From the NCBI RefSeq assembly GCF_028622875.1, contig NZ_CP117709.1, positions 6,823,001 to 6,887,000 on the forward strand: a stretch of 64,000 bases of DNA, written 5' to 3'. The DNA is from Streptomyces sp. MMBL 11-1. Lineage in GTDB: Bacteria > Actinomycetota > Actinomycetes > Streptomycetales > Streptomycetaceae. This document shows positions 15,891 to 23,512 of this stretch, one piece after another. The translations under genes and the position numbers were made by a program. The notes under the pieces are model-generated. The model was not told the DNA's origin. It was given only the letters and a program-made list of their open reading frames with translations, and searched no databases. Position 1 is the stretch's first letter. The number at the start of each line of letters is the position of its first letter.

Positions 15891-16060
15891 TGATGAACGC
15901 TGCCCGCACACACCCCCAGTGCGAGCCGCTCCCGCACCCCCCCTTCTGCCCCACCTGCACCACCTGCAGCACCTGAGAGAGCCGCACCACCGCACCACTT
16001 ACGCACCACCTCCCTGAACCCCACGTCGCCGACGACGTGTAACCGACCGGAGGAACCGCC

Positions 16061-17518
16061 GTGGCCGCCAAGCCCAGGTTTCGCAAAGACGCAGATGCAG
16101 CCGCCCCCGACACGACGGCCGACAACGCCGCGGAAGCGGGAGGCGACCGGAAACACCCGGTCGACCAGACCCTCCCCCCACTGAAGATGTTCACCAGCGG
16201 CCTCCAGCACGTGGCCGCCATGTACGCGGGCGTGGTGGCCCCACCGCTCATCGTGGGGCCCGCCGTCGGCCTCACCGCCAAGGAGACCGCCTTCCTGATG
16301 GGGGCGAGCCTCTTCACGGCGGGGATCGCCACCCTGCTCCAGACCATCGGCTTCTGGAAGGTCGGCGCCCGGCTGCCCTTCGTCAACGGCGTCTCGTTCG
16401 CCGGGGTCGCCCCGATGATCGCCATAGGCAAGGACCGGGGACACGACGGGATAGCCGTCATCTTCGGCGCGATCATCGTCGCGAGTCTTCTCGGGTTCGT
16501 CCTCGCTCCGTACTTCTGCAAACTGGTGCGCTTCTTCCCACCCGTCGTCACCGGCACCGTGATCACTCTGATCGGCGTCTCGCTCCTCCCGGTCGCCTTC
16601 AACTGGTCCCAGGGCGGCAACGCCACGGCCGACGACTACGGTTCGATGACCAACATCACCATGGCCGCCGTGACCCTGGTCATCGTGCTGGCTCTGCGCA
16701 AGCTCCTGCGCGGCTTCCTCCAGCAGATCGCGATCCTGCTCGGCCTGGTCATCGGCACCCTGATCGCCATCCCGGCCGGCATCACCGACTTCGGAGCCAT
16801 CAAGGAGGCCGACGTGGTCGGCTTCCCGACGCCGTTCGCCTTCGGCGCCCCGCAGTTCGAGATCGCCGCCATCATCTCCATGTGCATCGTGATGCTGGTC
16901 TGCATGACCGAGTCCACCGCGGACATGCTGGCCCTCGGCAAGATCGTCGGCCGCCCGGCCGACGAGAAGATCATCGAGGGCGGTCTGCGCGCCGACACCC
17001 TCGGCAGCGCCATCAGCCCGCTCTTCAACGGGTTCATGTGCAGCGCCTTCGCCCAGAACGTCGGCCTCGTCGCCATGACGAAGATCCGCAGTCGCTTCGT
17101 CGTCGCCGCGGGCGGCGGCATCCTCATCGTGCTCGGCCTGGTCCCCGTCGCGGCCTCCGTCATCGCCCTCGTACCGCTGCCGGTGCTCGGCGGCGCGGGC
17201 ATCGTCCTCTTCGGCACGGTCGCGGCCAGCGGTATCCAGACCCTGGCCACCGCGGCCATGGAGAAGGGCGAGAACGCGCTGATCGTGGCGGCGGCCCTCG
17301 GCATCGGCCTGATCCCGATCGCGGCGCCGCAGTTCTACCACGCCTTCCCGGAGAGCCTGCTGGTGGTCCTCGACTCGGGCATCTCCACCGGCTGTGTGGT
17401 GGCGATCGTGCTGAACCTCGCCTTCAACCACCTGGGCCGCGAGCCGGACGCGGCGGACGAGGAGCAGGCACCGGGCGAGCACGTGGTGCCGGCCGCGGCC
17501 GGGGTCGGCGTCCACTGA
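16061..17518 (+). CDS. Second NCS2-family purine permease
   Basis: 485-aa paralogue of the permease at 12872-14275, with the same landmarks: LQHVAAMYAGVVAPPLIVGPAVGL, LPFVNGVSFAGVAPMIAIG, CMTESTADMLALGKIVGRP and FAQNVGLVAMTKIRSR. The start is GTG at 16061 behind CGGAGG. It has a longer Ala/Asp-rich N-terminus and an acidic C-terminal tail. The two carriers probably differ in substrate (urate, xanthine, 8-oxopurine or similar), but the sequence alone does not say which takes what. A strong terminator follows at 17545. Confidence 0.92.
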   Translation: MAAKPRFRKDADAAAPDTTADNAAEAGGDRKHPVDQTLPPLKMFTSGLQHVAAMYAGVVAPPLIVGPAVGLTAKETAFLMGASLFTAGIATLLQTIGFWKVGARLPFVNGVSFAGVAPMIAIGKDRGHDGIAVIFGAIIVASLLGFVLAPYFCKLVRFFPPVVTGTVITLIGVSLLPVAFNWSQGGNATADDYGSMTNITMAAVTLVIVLALRKLLRGFLQQIAILLGLVIGTLIAIPAGITDFGAIKEADVVGFPTPFAFGAPQFEIAAIISMCIVMLVCMTESTADMLALGKIVGRPADEKIIEGGLRADTLGSAISPLFNGFMCSAFAQNVGLVAMTKIRSRFVVAAGGGILIVLGLVPVAASVIALVPLPVLGGAGIVLFGTVAASGIQTLATAAMEKGENALIVAAALGIGLIPIAAPQFYHAFPESLLVVLDSGISTGCVVAIVLNLAFNHLGREPDAADEEQAPGEHVVPAAAGVGVH

Positions 17519-17544
17519 CCCCTGCGGATGTGGACCGGAGCACC

Positions 17545-17573
17545 CCGGGGCCCCGCGCGACGCGGGGCCCCGG
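17545..17573 (+). terminator. Strong terminator after the second NCS2 permease
   Basis: Perfect 12-bp arms, CCGGGGCCCCGC (17545-17556) and GCGGGGCCCCGG (17562-17573), with a 5-nt loop, 26 bp past the stop. Confidence 0.85.
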
Positions 17574-17597
17574 CGGCCGACCGGCGCCCGTCGGCTG

Positions 17598-17603
17598 TAG
17601 CGT
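17598..17603 (+). promoter_or_regulatory. -10 box of a leaderless promoter
   Basis: TAGCGT ends 7 nt before the ATG at 17611, the spacing expected when transcription starts at the A of the start codon. No ribosome site is present. Confidence 0.5.
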
Positions 17604-17610
17604 CAGGGGC

Positions 17611-18294
17611 ATGGAAGATCAGTCTGTTGTGGATGTCGGTGATGTGCGCCTCGCGTACCGGACCTGGGGCGACGCGTTCGGCTCGCCCGTCGTGCTGCTG
17701 CACGGCCTCGGCGGTTCGGCCGCGGACTGGGAGGCGGCCGGCCCCCTGCTGGGCCAGGACTGGCGGGTCTTCGCCCTGGACCTGCGCGGCCACGGCGAGA
17801 GCGACTGGCCCGACGCCTACGGCCTGGACCTGATGGCCGAGGACGTCGTGGGCTTCCTCGACGAACTGGAGCTGGACCGGGTCGGCCTCGTCGGCCACGG
17901 CATGGGCGGCGTCGTCGCCCGGCTGGTCGCCCAGGAGCACTCCGACCGGGTGGAGCGGCTGGTGCTGGTGGAGACCCCGGCCCCGTTCCCCGGCGACCCG
18001 GGCCCGGCGGGCCGGGCCGAGGGCCCGGTGGACTACGACGAGAACGCCGTGCCCGCCGTACGCGACCAGCTCGCCGACCCCGGCCCGGACGCCGACGAGG
18101 CCCTCGGCGACATCGTCTCCCCGACGATGATCATCACCGGCGGCCCGGAAAGCGCGATGGAACAGCACCGCCAGGCCGACGTGGCCTCCCTCATCCCGGA
18201 CTGCCGGATGATCACGGTCCCGGGCGGCCACCGGATGCACGAGACCCGGGCGGACCAGGTGGCCGCGCACATCACGGAGTTCTTCACCAGCTGA
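17611..18294 (+). CDS. Alpha/beta-hydrolase-fold protein lacking the nucleophile serine
   Basis: 227 aa, compact alpha/beta hydrolase. HGLGG (oxyanion region) and LDLRGHGESDWP are present, and a C-terminal His (VPGGHRMHETRADQVAAHI) is in place. The nucleophile elbow, normally G-x-S-x-G, reads GHGMGG, so the catalytic position is Gly97 (codon GGC). The usual reaction mechanism is therefore not available, and a binding or altered role is likely unless the read is wrong. No operon partner: a terminator precedes it and the HEAT gene follows 39 bp later. Probably leaderless. Confidence 0.8.
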   Translation: MEDQSVVDVGDVRLAYRTWGDAFGSPVVLLHGLGGSAADWEAAGPLLGQDWRVFALDLRGHGESDWPDAYGLDLMAEDVVGFLDELELDRVGLVGHGMGGVVARLVAQEHSDRVERLVLVETPAPFPGDPGPAGRAEGPVDYDENAVPAVRDQLADPGPDADEALGDIVSPTMIITGGPESAMEQHRQADVASLIPDCRMITVPGGHRMHETRADQVAAHITEFFTS

Positions 18295-18333
18295 GGCGCT
18301 CCCGCGCCGACGGCGCTGTCAGTGGCGGCTGCC

Positions 18334-20541
18334 ATGATCGACGCCATGGACTTCGACCGTGCCCTGTTCCACGCCGAGCTGGACGCGCAGCCCTGGGCGT
18401 CGTACACCCACGCCTACGGCAGCGCCGAGGACGTTCCCGGCTGTCTGCGCGCACTCGCCGGGGACGACGACCCGGCGGCGGAGGAGGCACAGAGCGAGCT
18501 GTACGGCAGCATCCTGCACCAGGGATCGGTGTACGAGGCCTCCGCGATGGCGGTCCCGTTCCTGGCCCGGATCGCCGCGGCGGGCATCCGCACGGTCGAT
18601 GTGCTCCTGCTGATCGGCGGCGTGGCGGAGGGCGGCACGGACCCGGACCCCGGGGCGGAACCCGCCGGGGGCGGGGCGGCCGGGGAGAGCGACGAGGCGG
18701 CCTGCCGCCGGGCCGTCGTCGCGCAACTGCCGTTGCTGCTGGCCTCATTGGAGCACCGGGACCGTGCCGTACGCCAGGCGGCGGCCTGGGCCGCCGGGTG
18801 GACGGGGACGGCGGGAGCCGCCCTCGCCGTGCCGGCGCTCCGCGAGCGGTCGGCGGTCGAGACGGATCCCCTTGTCCGCGCCGAGCTGCTCACGTCCCTG
18901 GTGGAGTTGGATCCGGAGGGCGCCGCCCCCGCGGCGGCCCGGGCGGTCGGCCCCGACAGCCCGCCGGAGCTGCGGATCGCCGCCGTGATGGCCTGCCTGG
19001 ACGCCGGGCTTCCCTGGACCCGGGACCAGCACGAAGCCGTGCTGGACCTGCTGCCCCTGGACCGCCTCGCCGCCGACCGGCACGACCACTCCCGGAACGA
19101 ACCCCTGCACGCCATCTCCCTGGCCCTGCTGGAGCGGGACACCGAGGCGGACCGCGAGGCGGTGTTCGCGCTGCTCGACGCCGCGCTGCGCAGCGACGAT
19201 CCCGAAGCCCGCACCGAGGCGGTATGGGCGGCCACGACGGCGTGCGAGCTCTCCCGGTCCGCGCCCGCGCGGCTGGCCCCCGCGCTGATATCGGCGGCCC
19301 TGGCGGACGGGCCCGACGACGAGACCGGCGCCCTGTCGGCGCTCGGCCGGCTCGGCCCGTCCGGCGCTCCCGCCGCCGATCTGCTGGCGGCCCGCTCGGC
19401 CGGCGACGGCGATACGGCGGACCGCGCGCTCGAAGCCCTGGTCACCGTCGACCCGGTACGAGCCGCGCCCCTGCTCGCCCGGGACCTGGAGCGGCGGCCC
19501 CGGGCGTTGCAGGCCGCGTCCGGCCGGCTCGCCGAGGCGCTCCCCGTCGTGCCGTTCGACCCGGAGCTGCTGGCGGCGGTCCGGCGGCGGCTCGCCACGA
19601 TGGAACCCGGCGGCACCACTCCGTTCCGGCTGACGGCACTGCTCGCGTCCTGGGGCCCGGACGCCTCCGCCGCCGTGCCGGAACTGCTCGCCGCCCTGCC
19701 GACGCACCCCCGGGTGCTGCCGAAGGCACTGGTCGCCGTCTGCCCGCCCGGGCGCCGGGCCGAGGCGGCGGACGCCCTGCGGGCGCGGACGGGGACGGGC
19801 CCGGCCGAGGAGCGGATCGAGGCGGCCCGCGCACTCCACGAACTGGCCGGTGACGATGGGCCGTTGCTTCCCCTGCTGGCGGAGCGGCTCGCGGTGAGCG
19901 CCGGGGGAGGCGGGGGATCCGGCGGGGCGATACGCGAGGCGGCGGAGGCCGCCGCCGCTGTCGGGCCCGCCGCCTCGTCGCTCGTACCCGCCCTGCGCGC
20001 CGCGCTCAACAGCCCCGGCGCCGAGCGGACCAACCCCCAGATGGACGACGACATCGCCCTCGCCGTCGCCCTGCACCGGATCACCGGCGACGCGGCGGAG
20101 GCGGTTCCGGTGCTGGCCGGAGTGCTCGGTGACCGCGGCGGGCTCTGGCGGCGCTGGACGCTGGTCCGCGCGGCGGAGGCCGCGGGAGGCCTCGGCCCGG
20201 CGGGCCGGCCGCTCGTCCCCGTACTGAAGGCACTGCTCGACGACCCCCGGCAGACGCCGTCAGTGGCCCTCGCCCTCCATGCCGTCGCCCCCGACGCGCT
20301 GGACGCCGGGCACGTGGCCGGGCTGCTGCTCGACGCGGCGGAAGCATCCACGGCCCCCTTCGAGGCCGTGGACGCGCTGGTGGTGTTCGGCACGGACGCC
20401 CTGTCCGACGAGCACCGGGCGCGGCTCACGGCGCTGGGGGAGCGGGACAGGAGAGTGGTGAGGTCCGGGCTGGACGGCACGGTCGAGCTCACCGACGAAC
20501 GGCTGCGCGCCCGGGTGCGCGCGGCGGTCAGGGGTGCGTGA
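18334..20541 (+). CDS. HEAT-repeat protein
   Basis: 735 aa, almost entirely alpha-helical HEAT/PBS-lyase-type repeats of Ala, Leu, Asp and Arg (for example RQAAAWAAGWTGTAGAALAVPALRER and AVRRRLATMEPGGTTPFRLTALLASWGPDASAAVPELLAAL). No catalytic motif and no signal peptide, so it is probably a cytoplasmic scaffold. The start could be ATG 18334 (MIDAMDFDR) or ATG 18346; neither has a good ribosome site, and 18334 has a weak -10-like CAGTGG 8 nt upstream. It is convergent with the TIGR03086 gene. Function unknown. Confidence 0.8.
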   Translation: MIDAMDFDRALFHAELDAQPWASYTHAYGSAEDVPGCLRALAGDDDPAAEEAQSELYGSILHQGSVYEASAMAVPFLARIAAAGIRTVDVLLLIGGVAEGGTDPDPGAEPAGGGAAGESDEAACRRAVVAQLPLLLASLEHRDRAVRQAAAWAAGWTGTAGAALAVPALRERSAVETDPLVRAELLTSLVELDPEGAAPAAARAVGPDSPPELRIAAVMACLDAGLPWTRDQHEAVLDLLPLDRLAADRHDHSRNEPLHAISLALLERDTEADREAVFALLDAALRSDDPEARTEAVWAATTACELSRSAPARLAPALISAALADGPDDETGALSALGRLGPSGAPAADLLAARSAGDGDTADRALEALVTVDPVRAAPLLARDLERRPRALQAASGRLAEALPVVPFDPELLAAVRRRLATMEPGGTTPFRLTALLASWGPDASAAVPELLAALPTHPRVLPKALVAVCPPGRRAEAADALRARTGTGPAEERIEAARALHELAGDDGPLLPLLAERLAVSAGGGGGSGGAIREAAEAAAAVGPAASSLVPALRAALNSPGAERTNPQMDDDIALAVALHRITGDAAEAVPVLAGVLGDRGGLWRRWTLVRAAEAAGGLGPAGRPLVPVLKALLDDPRQTPSVALALHAVAPDALDAGHVAGLLLDAAEASTAPFEAVDALVVFGTDALSDEHRARLTALGERDRRVVRSGLDGTVELTDERLRARVRAAVRGA

Positions 20542-20616
20542 TCCTGCGGACCCGATCCGAACCGGGCCGTGCGTCCGGAGCCCGTGAGGCGGCGGGGACG
20601 CCGGGGCCCGCCCCTC

Positions 20617-21240
20617 TCAGCTGCCCGGCTGCCAGTCCGGACGGCGACCGCTGAGAGCGATCACCCGGTCCAGCGGCGGGGCGTCGTCCGGCACCGGGAC
20701 CGGCGGCCCGAAGAGACTGCCGCCGTCGGAGCCGTCCGGGCGGTCCGGGCTGTCCGGGCCGCTTCCCACCGGCGCGAGGAGGGCCTCGCAGGAACGCAGT
20801 TCGGCCTCCCCGGCCGCGTACGGCTGCCCGGTCGACCGGGCGAGGTCCCAGCCGTGGACGACGAGTTCGTTGAGTGCGACGGCCCCCGCCACCTCGCCGG
20901 GCAGCTCCACCCCGCCCGCCCGGGTCATGCCCGTCCAGGCGTCGGGCGAGCGCCAGGCCGCCGCCATCTCGTCCAGCCGAAGGGGCAGCACCTCACGCCA
21001 GTCGTCGTCGAGGACGGGGAGGGCGGCGTCGGGGGACACGTCGGTGCTCGCCCCGAGATCCTTGCGGGCGGCGTCGCGGAAGGCGGTGGCCAGCCCGGTG
21101 AGATGGCCGAGCAGCTCCCGTACGGCGTAGTCGGGGCAGGGGGTGGGGCCGTCCAGCCGGCTGTCGTCGAGCGGACCGAGCAGCGCGGCGATCCGTCGGG
21201 CGGCGGGCTCCAGGTCGGGAGGAGCGGCGGCATCCGACAC
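20617..21240 (-). CDS. TIGR03086-family DinB/maleylpyruvate-isomerase-like protein
   Basis: 207 aa. Four-helix DinB-like fold of the mycothiol-dependent maleylpyruvate isomerase N-terminal family. Recognisable parts are DGPTPCPDYAVRELLGHLTGLA and ALNELVVHGWDLARSTGQ, which supply the usual metal-binding His residues. The start is GTG at 21240 (MSDAAAPPD) with CAGGAG 5 nt upstream; longer in-frame starts run into a low-complexity tract. Members of this large actinobacterial family are mostly uncharacterised, so no specific reaction is assigned. Confidence 0.82.
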   Translation of the reverse strand: MSDAAAPPDLEPAARRIAALLGPLDDSRLDGPTPCPDYAVRELLGHLTGLATAFRDAARKDLGASTDVSPDAALPVLDDDWREVLPLRLDEMAAAWRSPDAWTGMTRAGGVELPGEVAGAVALNELVVHGWDLARSTGQPYAAGEAELRSCEALLAPVGSGPDSPDRPDGSDGGSLFGPPVPVPDDAPPLDRVIALSGRRPDWQPGS

Positions 21241-21294
21241 GGGGTTCTCCTGTGCGTCCATACAGGGAAGACCCCTCGACCACCGAAAACTCAT

Positions 21295-21356
21295 CGCCCC
21301 GCCACCCGCCACCCGCGCCCCGCCACCCGCGCCCCGCGCCCCGCGACCCAAGACCC
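21295..21356. repeat. CCCGCCA/CCCGCG low-complexity tract
   Basis: Short imperfect repeats of CCCGCCA and CGCGCCCC between the TIGR03086 gene and the divergent FN3 lipoprotein gene. The 14-mer CGCGCCCCGCCACC and near copies recur. Confidence 0.7.
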
Positions 21357-21509
21357 ATGCCCCGTGTCCTGCCCGGACCGCGGGCGGGCGGGCGGACGGG
21401 TGGCGCACACCGTCACATAGCGGAAGGTTCCTCGCCGTCCTCTTGTCGGCGACCCCCGCACCATGGCATACAGGTCTGGACCATTGCTGTCCGGATGGAA
21501 GGCACCACC

Positions 21510-22487
21510 GTGCAACGCCCCCACATCTCTGCCGCGTTGACCTGCTCCGCCCTGCTTCTCACCCCCCTCCTCTCCGCCTGCGGTGGTTCCGCCGAAGCCG
21601 ACACCCAGCCGCCCGGCACCCCGGCGAACGTCACCGCCCAGGCCAGCAGCTCCACCTCCGTGCACGTCATGTGGAAGGCCGCCCCCGACGACGAGAAGGT
21701 CGCCGGCTACGAGGTCTACCGGGGAAAGAGCAAGGTCAAGAGCGTCCCCGCGACGAAGACCATGATCGACGTCAACGGTCTGACGGCCTCGACGGACTAC
21801 ACCTTCAGCGTCCGGGCCAAGGACACGGCCGGGAACCTCTCCGCGCCCAGCAAGGCCGTCCCCGTCACCACCCAGGCCACCCCGCCCAAGGACGACGAGC
21901 CCCCCACCGTCCCGGCGAAGCTGACCGGCCGCGCCGACGGCAGCCGTGGGGCCACGCTCACCTGGGGCGCGGCCAAGGACGACGTCGGTGTCACCTCGTA
22001 CGACATCTACCAGGAGGACTCCCGGATCCACAGCGTTCCCGCCTCCGAGACCACGGCGAAGCTCACGGGGCTGCGCCCGGGGACCGTCTACACCTTCACC
22101 GTCCGGGCCCGCGACGCCTCCGACAAGTCCTCGGCCGACAGCAACACCCTCGACCTCACCACCGCGTCCGCGCCCGGCGCCCCCGCGAGCACCGCCCCCA
22201 CCGGGCTGCGGACCGAGGTCGGCAAGGAGGGCGGCCTGTTCACCCTGGACCTGTCCTGGGACCAGCCCGACACGGGCGGCACCATCCCCGCCTACGAGCT
22301 GTACATGAACGGCAAGCTGACCACCACCATCGTCTGGGGCGGTACGCCCCCCAAGGGCCGTGCCACCTACCGGCTCGACCTCCCCGAACCGGCGGGCACC
22401 CGCTATTCGGTGAAGCTCAGGGCCAAGCTTCCGGACGGCACGTGGGGTGACTTCTCGGCCCAGCGGACGGTGGTCCTGACGGACTGA
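21510..22487 (+). CDS. Lipoprotein with three fibronectin type III domains
   Basis: 325 aa. The lipoprotein signal is MQRPHISAALTCSALLLTPLLSAC with lipobox LSAC. Three FN3 domains follow (about 30-120, 125-220 and 225-325): PPGTPANVTAQASSSTSVHVMWKAA, PPTVPAKLTGRADGSRGATLTWGAA and a more divergent third, APTGLRTEVGKEGGLFTLDLSWD. The GTG start at 21510 has GGAAGG upstream; ATG 21495 is also in frame. No catalytic domain is attached, so it probably acts as a surface adhesion or polysaccharide-contact protein anchored on the outer face of the membrane. Confidence 0.85.
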   Translation: MQRPHISAALTCSALLLTPLLSACGGSAEADTQPPGTPANVTAQASSSTSVHVMWKAAPDDEKVAGYEVYRGKSKVKSVPATKTMIDVNGLTASTDYTFSVRAKDTAGNLSAPSKAVPVTTQATPPKDDEPPTVPAKLTGRADGSRGATLTWGAAKDDVGVTSYDIYQEDSRIHSVPASETTAKLTGLRPGTVYTFTVRARDASDKSSADSNTLDLTTASAPGAPASTAPTGLRTEVGKEGGLFTLDLSWDQPDTGGTIPAYELYMNGKLTTTIVWGGTPPKGRATYRLDLPEPAGTRYSVKLRAKLPDGTWGDFSAQRTVVLTD

Positions 22488-22601
22488 CATCCGGCGGGGC
22501 CTTCCGGGGCCCTCGGGGGCTTGGGCCGGCCGGGGTCCATGGTCCATCCTGGGGCGGCGGCGACGCTGCCGCGGCGATGAGCACGGGGGTGCGGCACCAC
22601 G

Positions 22602-23249
22602 ATGGTTCCGGGGACAGTGGGGCAGTTGGTCATTCTGCTGGTCCTCGTGCTGCCGGGGTTCTTCTACCAGGCGGTGCGGGAACGGCTGCGCGGCTCCCTC
22701 GCCAGTGAGCAGGAGCCGCAGAACCGGCTGGTGCGCGCCATCGCCGCAGGCGCCCTGCTCGACACCGTCTACGCGGTGGTCGCCGGGCCGTGGCTGGTGC
22801 GGCTGCTGGCCGGGGGAGGGGACGGGCCGGTGGCCGGGGTGCTGCGTCAGCCGCGCCAGGCGGGGCTCGCCGCGCTGCTGCTGATCGTCGCCGTGCCGTC
22901 CGCGCTGGCCTGGGCGGAGGCGGTGTGGTGGCGGCGGCGCGCCCGGGCGCGGTACGAACCGACGCCGACCGCCTGGGACGCCCTCTTCCGCGACCGGGGA
23001 TCGTGCTTCGTCCGGGTGCGCCTCAAAAGCGGTCTGTGGGTCGGGGGTTGGCTCGGTTCGGGGTCGGCCGTCTCGGCCTATCCGCAGCCGGGTGACCTCT
23101 ATCTTCAGGCCCAGTACCGGATGGGGCCCGACGGCTCCTTCCTGGGGAAGGTGCCGGGCACCGCCGGCGTGTATGTGCGGGCGGCCGATGTGGACGTGCT
23201 GGAGGTGCTGCTGCCGCCCGCCGCGTCAGCGGCCGGAGGGAGTGACTGA
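22602..23249 (+). CDS. DUF6338 membrane protein
   Basis: 215 aa. Hydrophobic segments are at about 5-25 (VGQLVILLVLVLPGFFYQAV), 45-70 and 85-108, followed by a cytoplasmic domain (TAWDALFRDRGSCFVRVRLKSGLWVGGWLGSGS, DLYLQAQYRMGPDGSFLGKV) typical of DUF6338. The function of the family is unknown. The next gene starts 3 bp after its stop and probably shares its message; the end of that unit faces the large CHAT gene. Confidence 0.8.
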   Translation: MVPGTVGQLVILLVLVLPGFFYQAVRERLRGSLASEQEPQNRLVRAIAAGALLDTVYAVVAGPWLVRLLAGGGDGPVAGVLRQPRQAGLAALLLIVAVPSALAWAEAVWWRRRARARYEPTPTAWDALFRDRGSCFVRVRLKSGLWVGGWLGSGSAVSAYPQPGDLYLQAQYRMGPDGSFLGKVPGTAGVYVRAADVDVLEVLLPPAASAAGGSD

Positions 23250-23252
23250 CCG

Positions 23253-23468
23253 ATGGCGAAGGCAGCGGGGACGGGTCGAGGCGGGGAGGACGGGGCGGGT
23301 GACGACGCCGAACTGGCCGCCCTCGTAGCGGAGTTCTCCTTCCGCAAGACCTATCGGCCCACCGACGACCTGGCCGAGCCGGACGAGCTGCCGCACGGGC
23401 CGTCGGGCACCGCGCTGGGGGAGGGGGCCCCGCCCGCCCGGGGAGCCGGGGAGCCGGACGGGCCCTGA
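23253..23468 (+). CDS. Small acidic protein coupled to DUF6338
   Basis: 71 aa, acidic and Gly/Pro-rich, with one conserved-looking core (ELAALVAEFSFRKTYRPTDDLAEPDELP). GC bias at third positions is as strong as in its neighbours, and GGAGGGAG overlaps the end of the DUF6338 gene at suitable spacing, so it is likely translated with it. No recognisable family. It may be an accessory subunit of the membrane protein. Confidence 0.65.
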   Translation: MAKAAGTGRGGEDGAGDDAELAALVAEFSFRKTYRPTDDLAEPDELPHGPSGTALGEGAPPARGAGEPDGP

Positions 23469-23472
23469 AGGC

Positions 23473-23491
23473 GGGCGGGGCCGCGCCGCCC
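23473..23491. terminator. Short hairpin between convergent genes
   Basis: GGGCGG (23473-23478) and CCGCCC (23486-23491) between the small DUF6338-linked gene and the CHAT gene. Confidence 0.4.
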
Positions 23492-23512
23492 CGTCGTGGA
23501 GCGCCGCCCTCA

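Larger units (their letters stand above)
15710..16060 (+). other. Intergenic region between deaminase and second NCS2 permease
   Basis: 351 bp without a gene. In order it holds the last two and a half tandem units, two adjoining stable hairpins (15820-15844 and 15848-15890) and a stretch of CACC/CTGCA-rich short repeats (about 15946-16010). The permease ribosome site GGAGG follows at 16051-16055. Confidence 0.7.

Noticed and set aside
12917..17515. 1532-codon open frame on the minus strand across the NCS2 and deaminase genes
   Set aside because: Antisense shadow produced by high GC third positions; the product is low-complexity Gly/Asp/Glu/Arg and the plus-strand genes have clear family motifs.
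21260..21408. Longer N-terminus for the TIGR03086 protein
   Set aside because: The extra residues come from the CCCGCCA repeat tract and a good ribosome site exists for the GTG at 21240.
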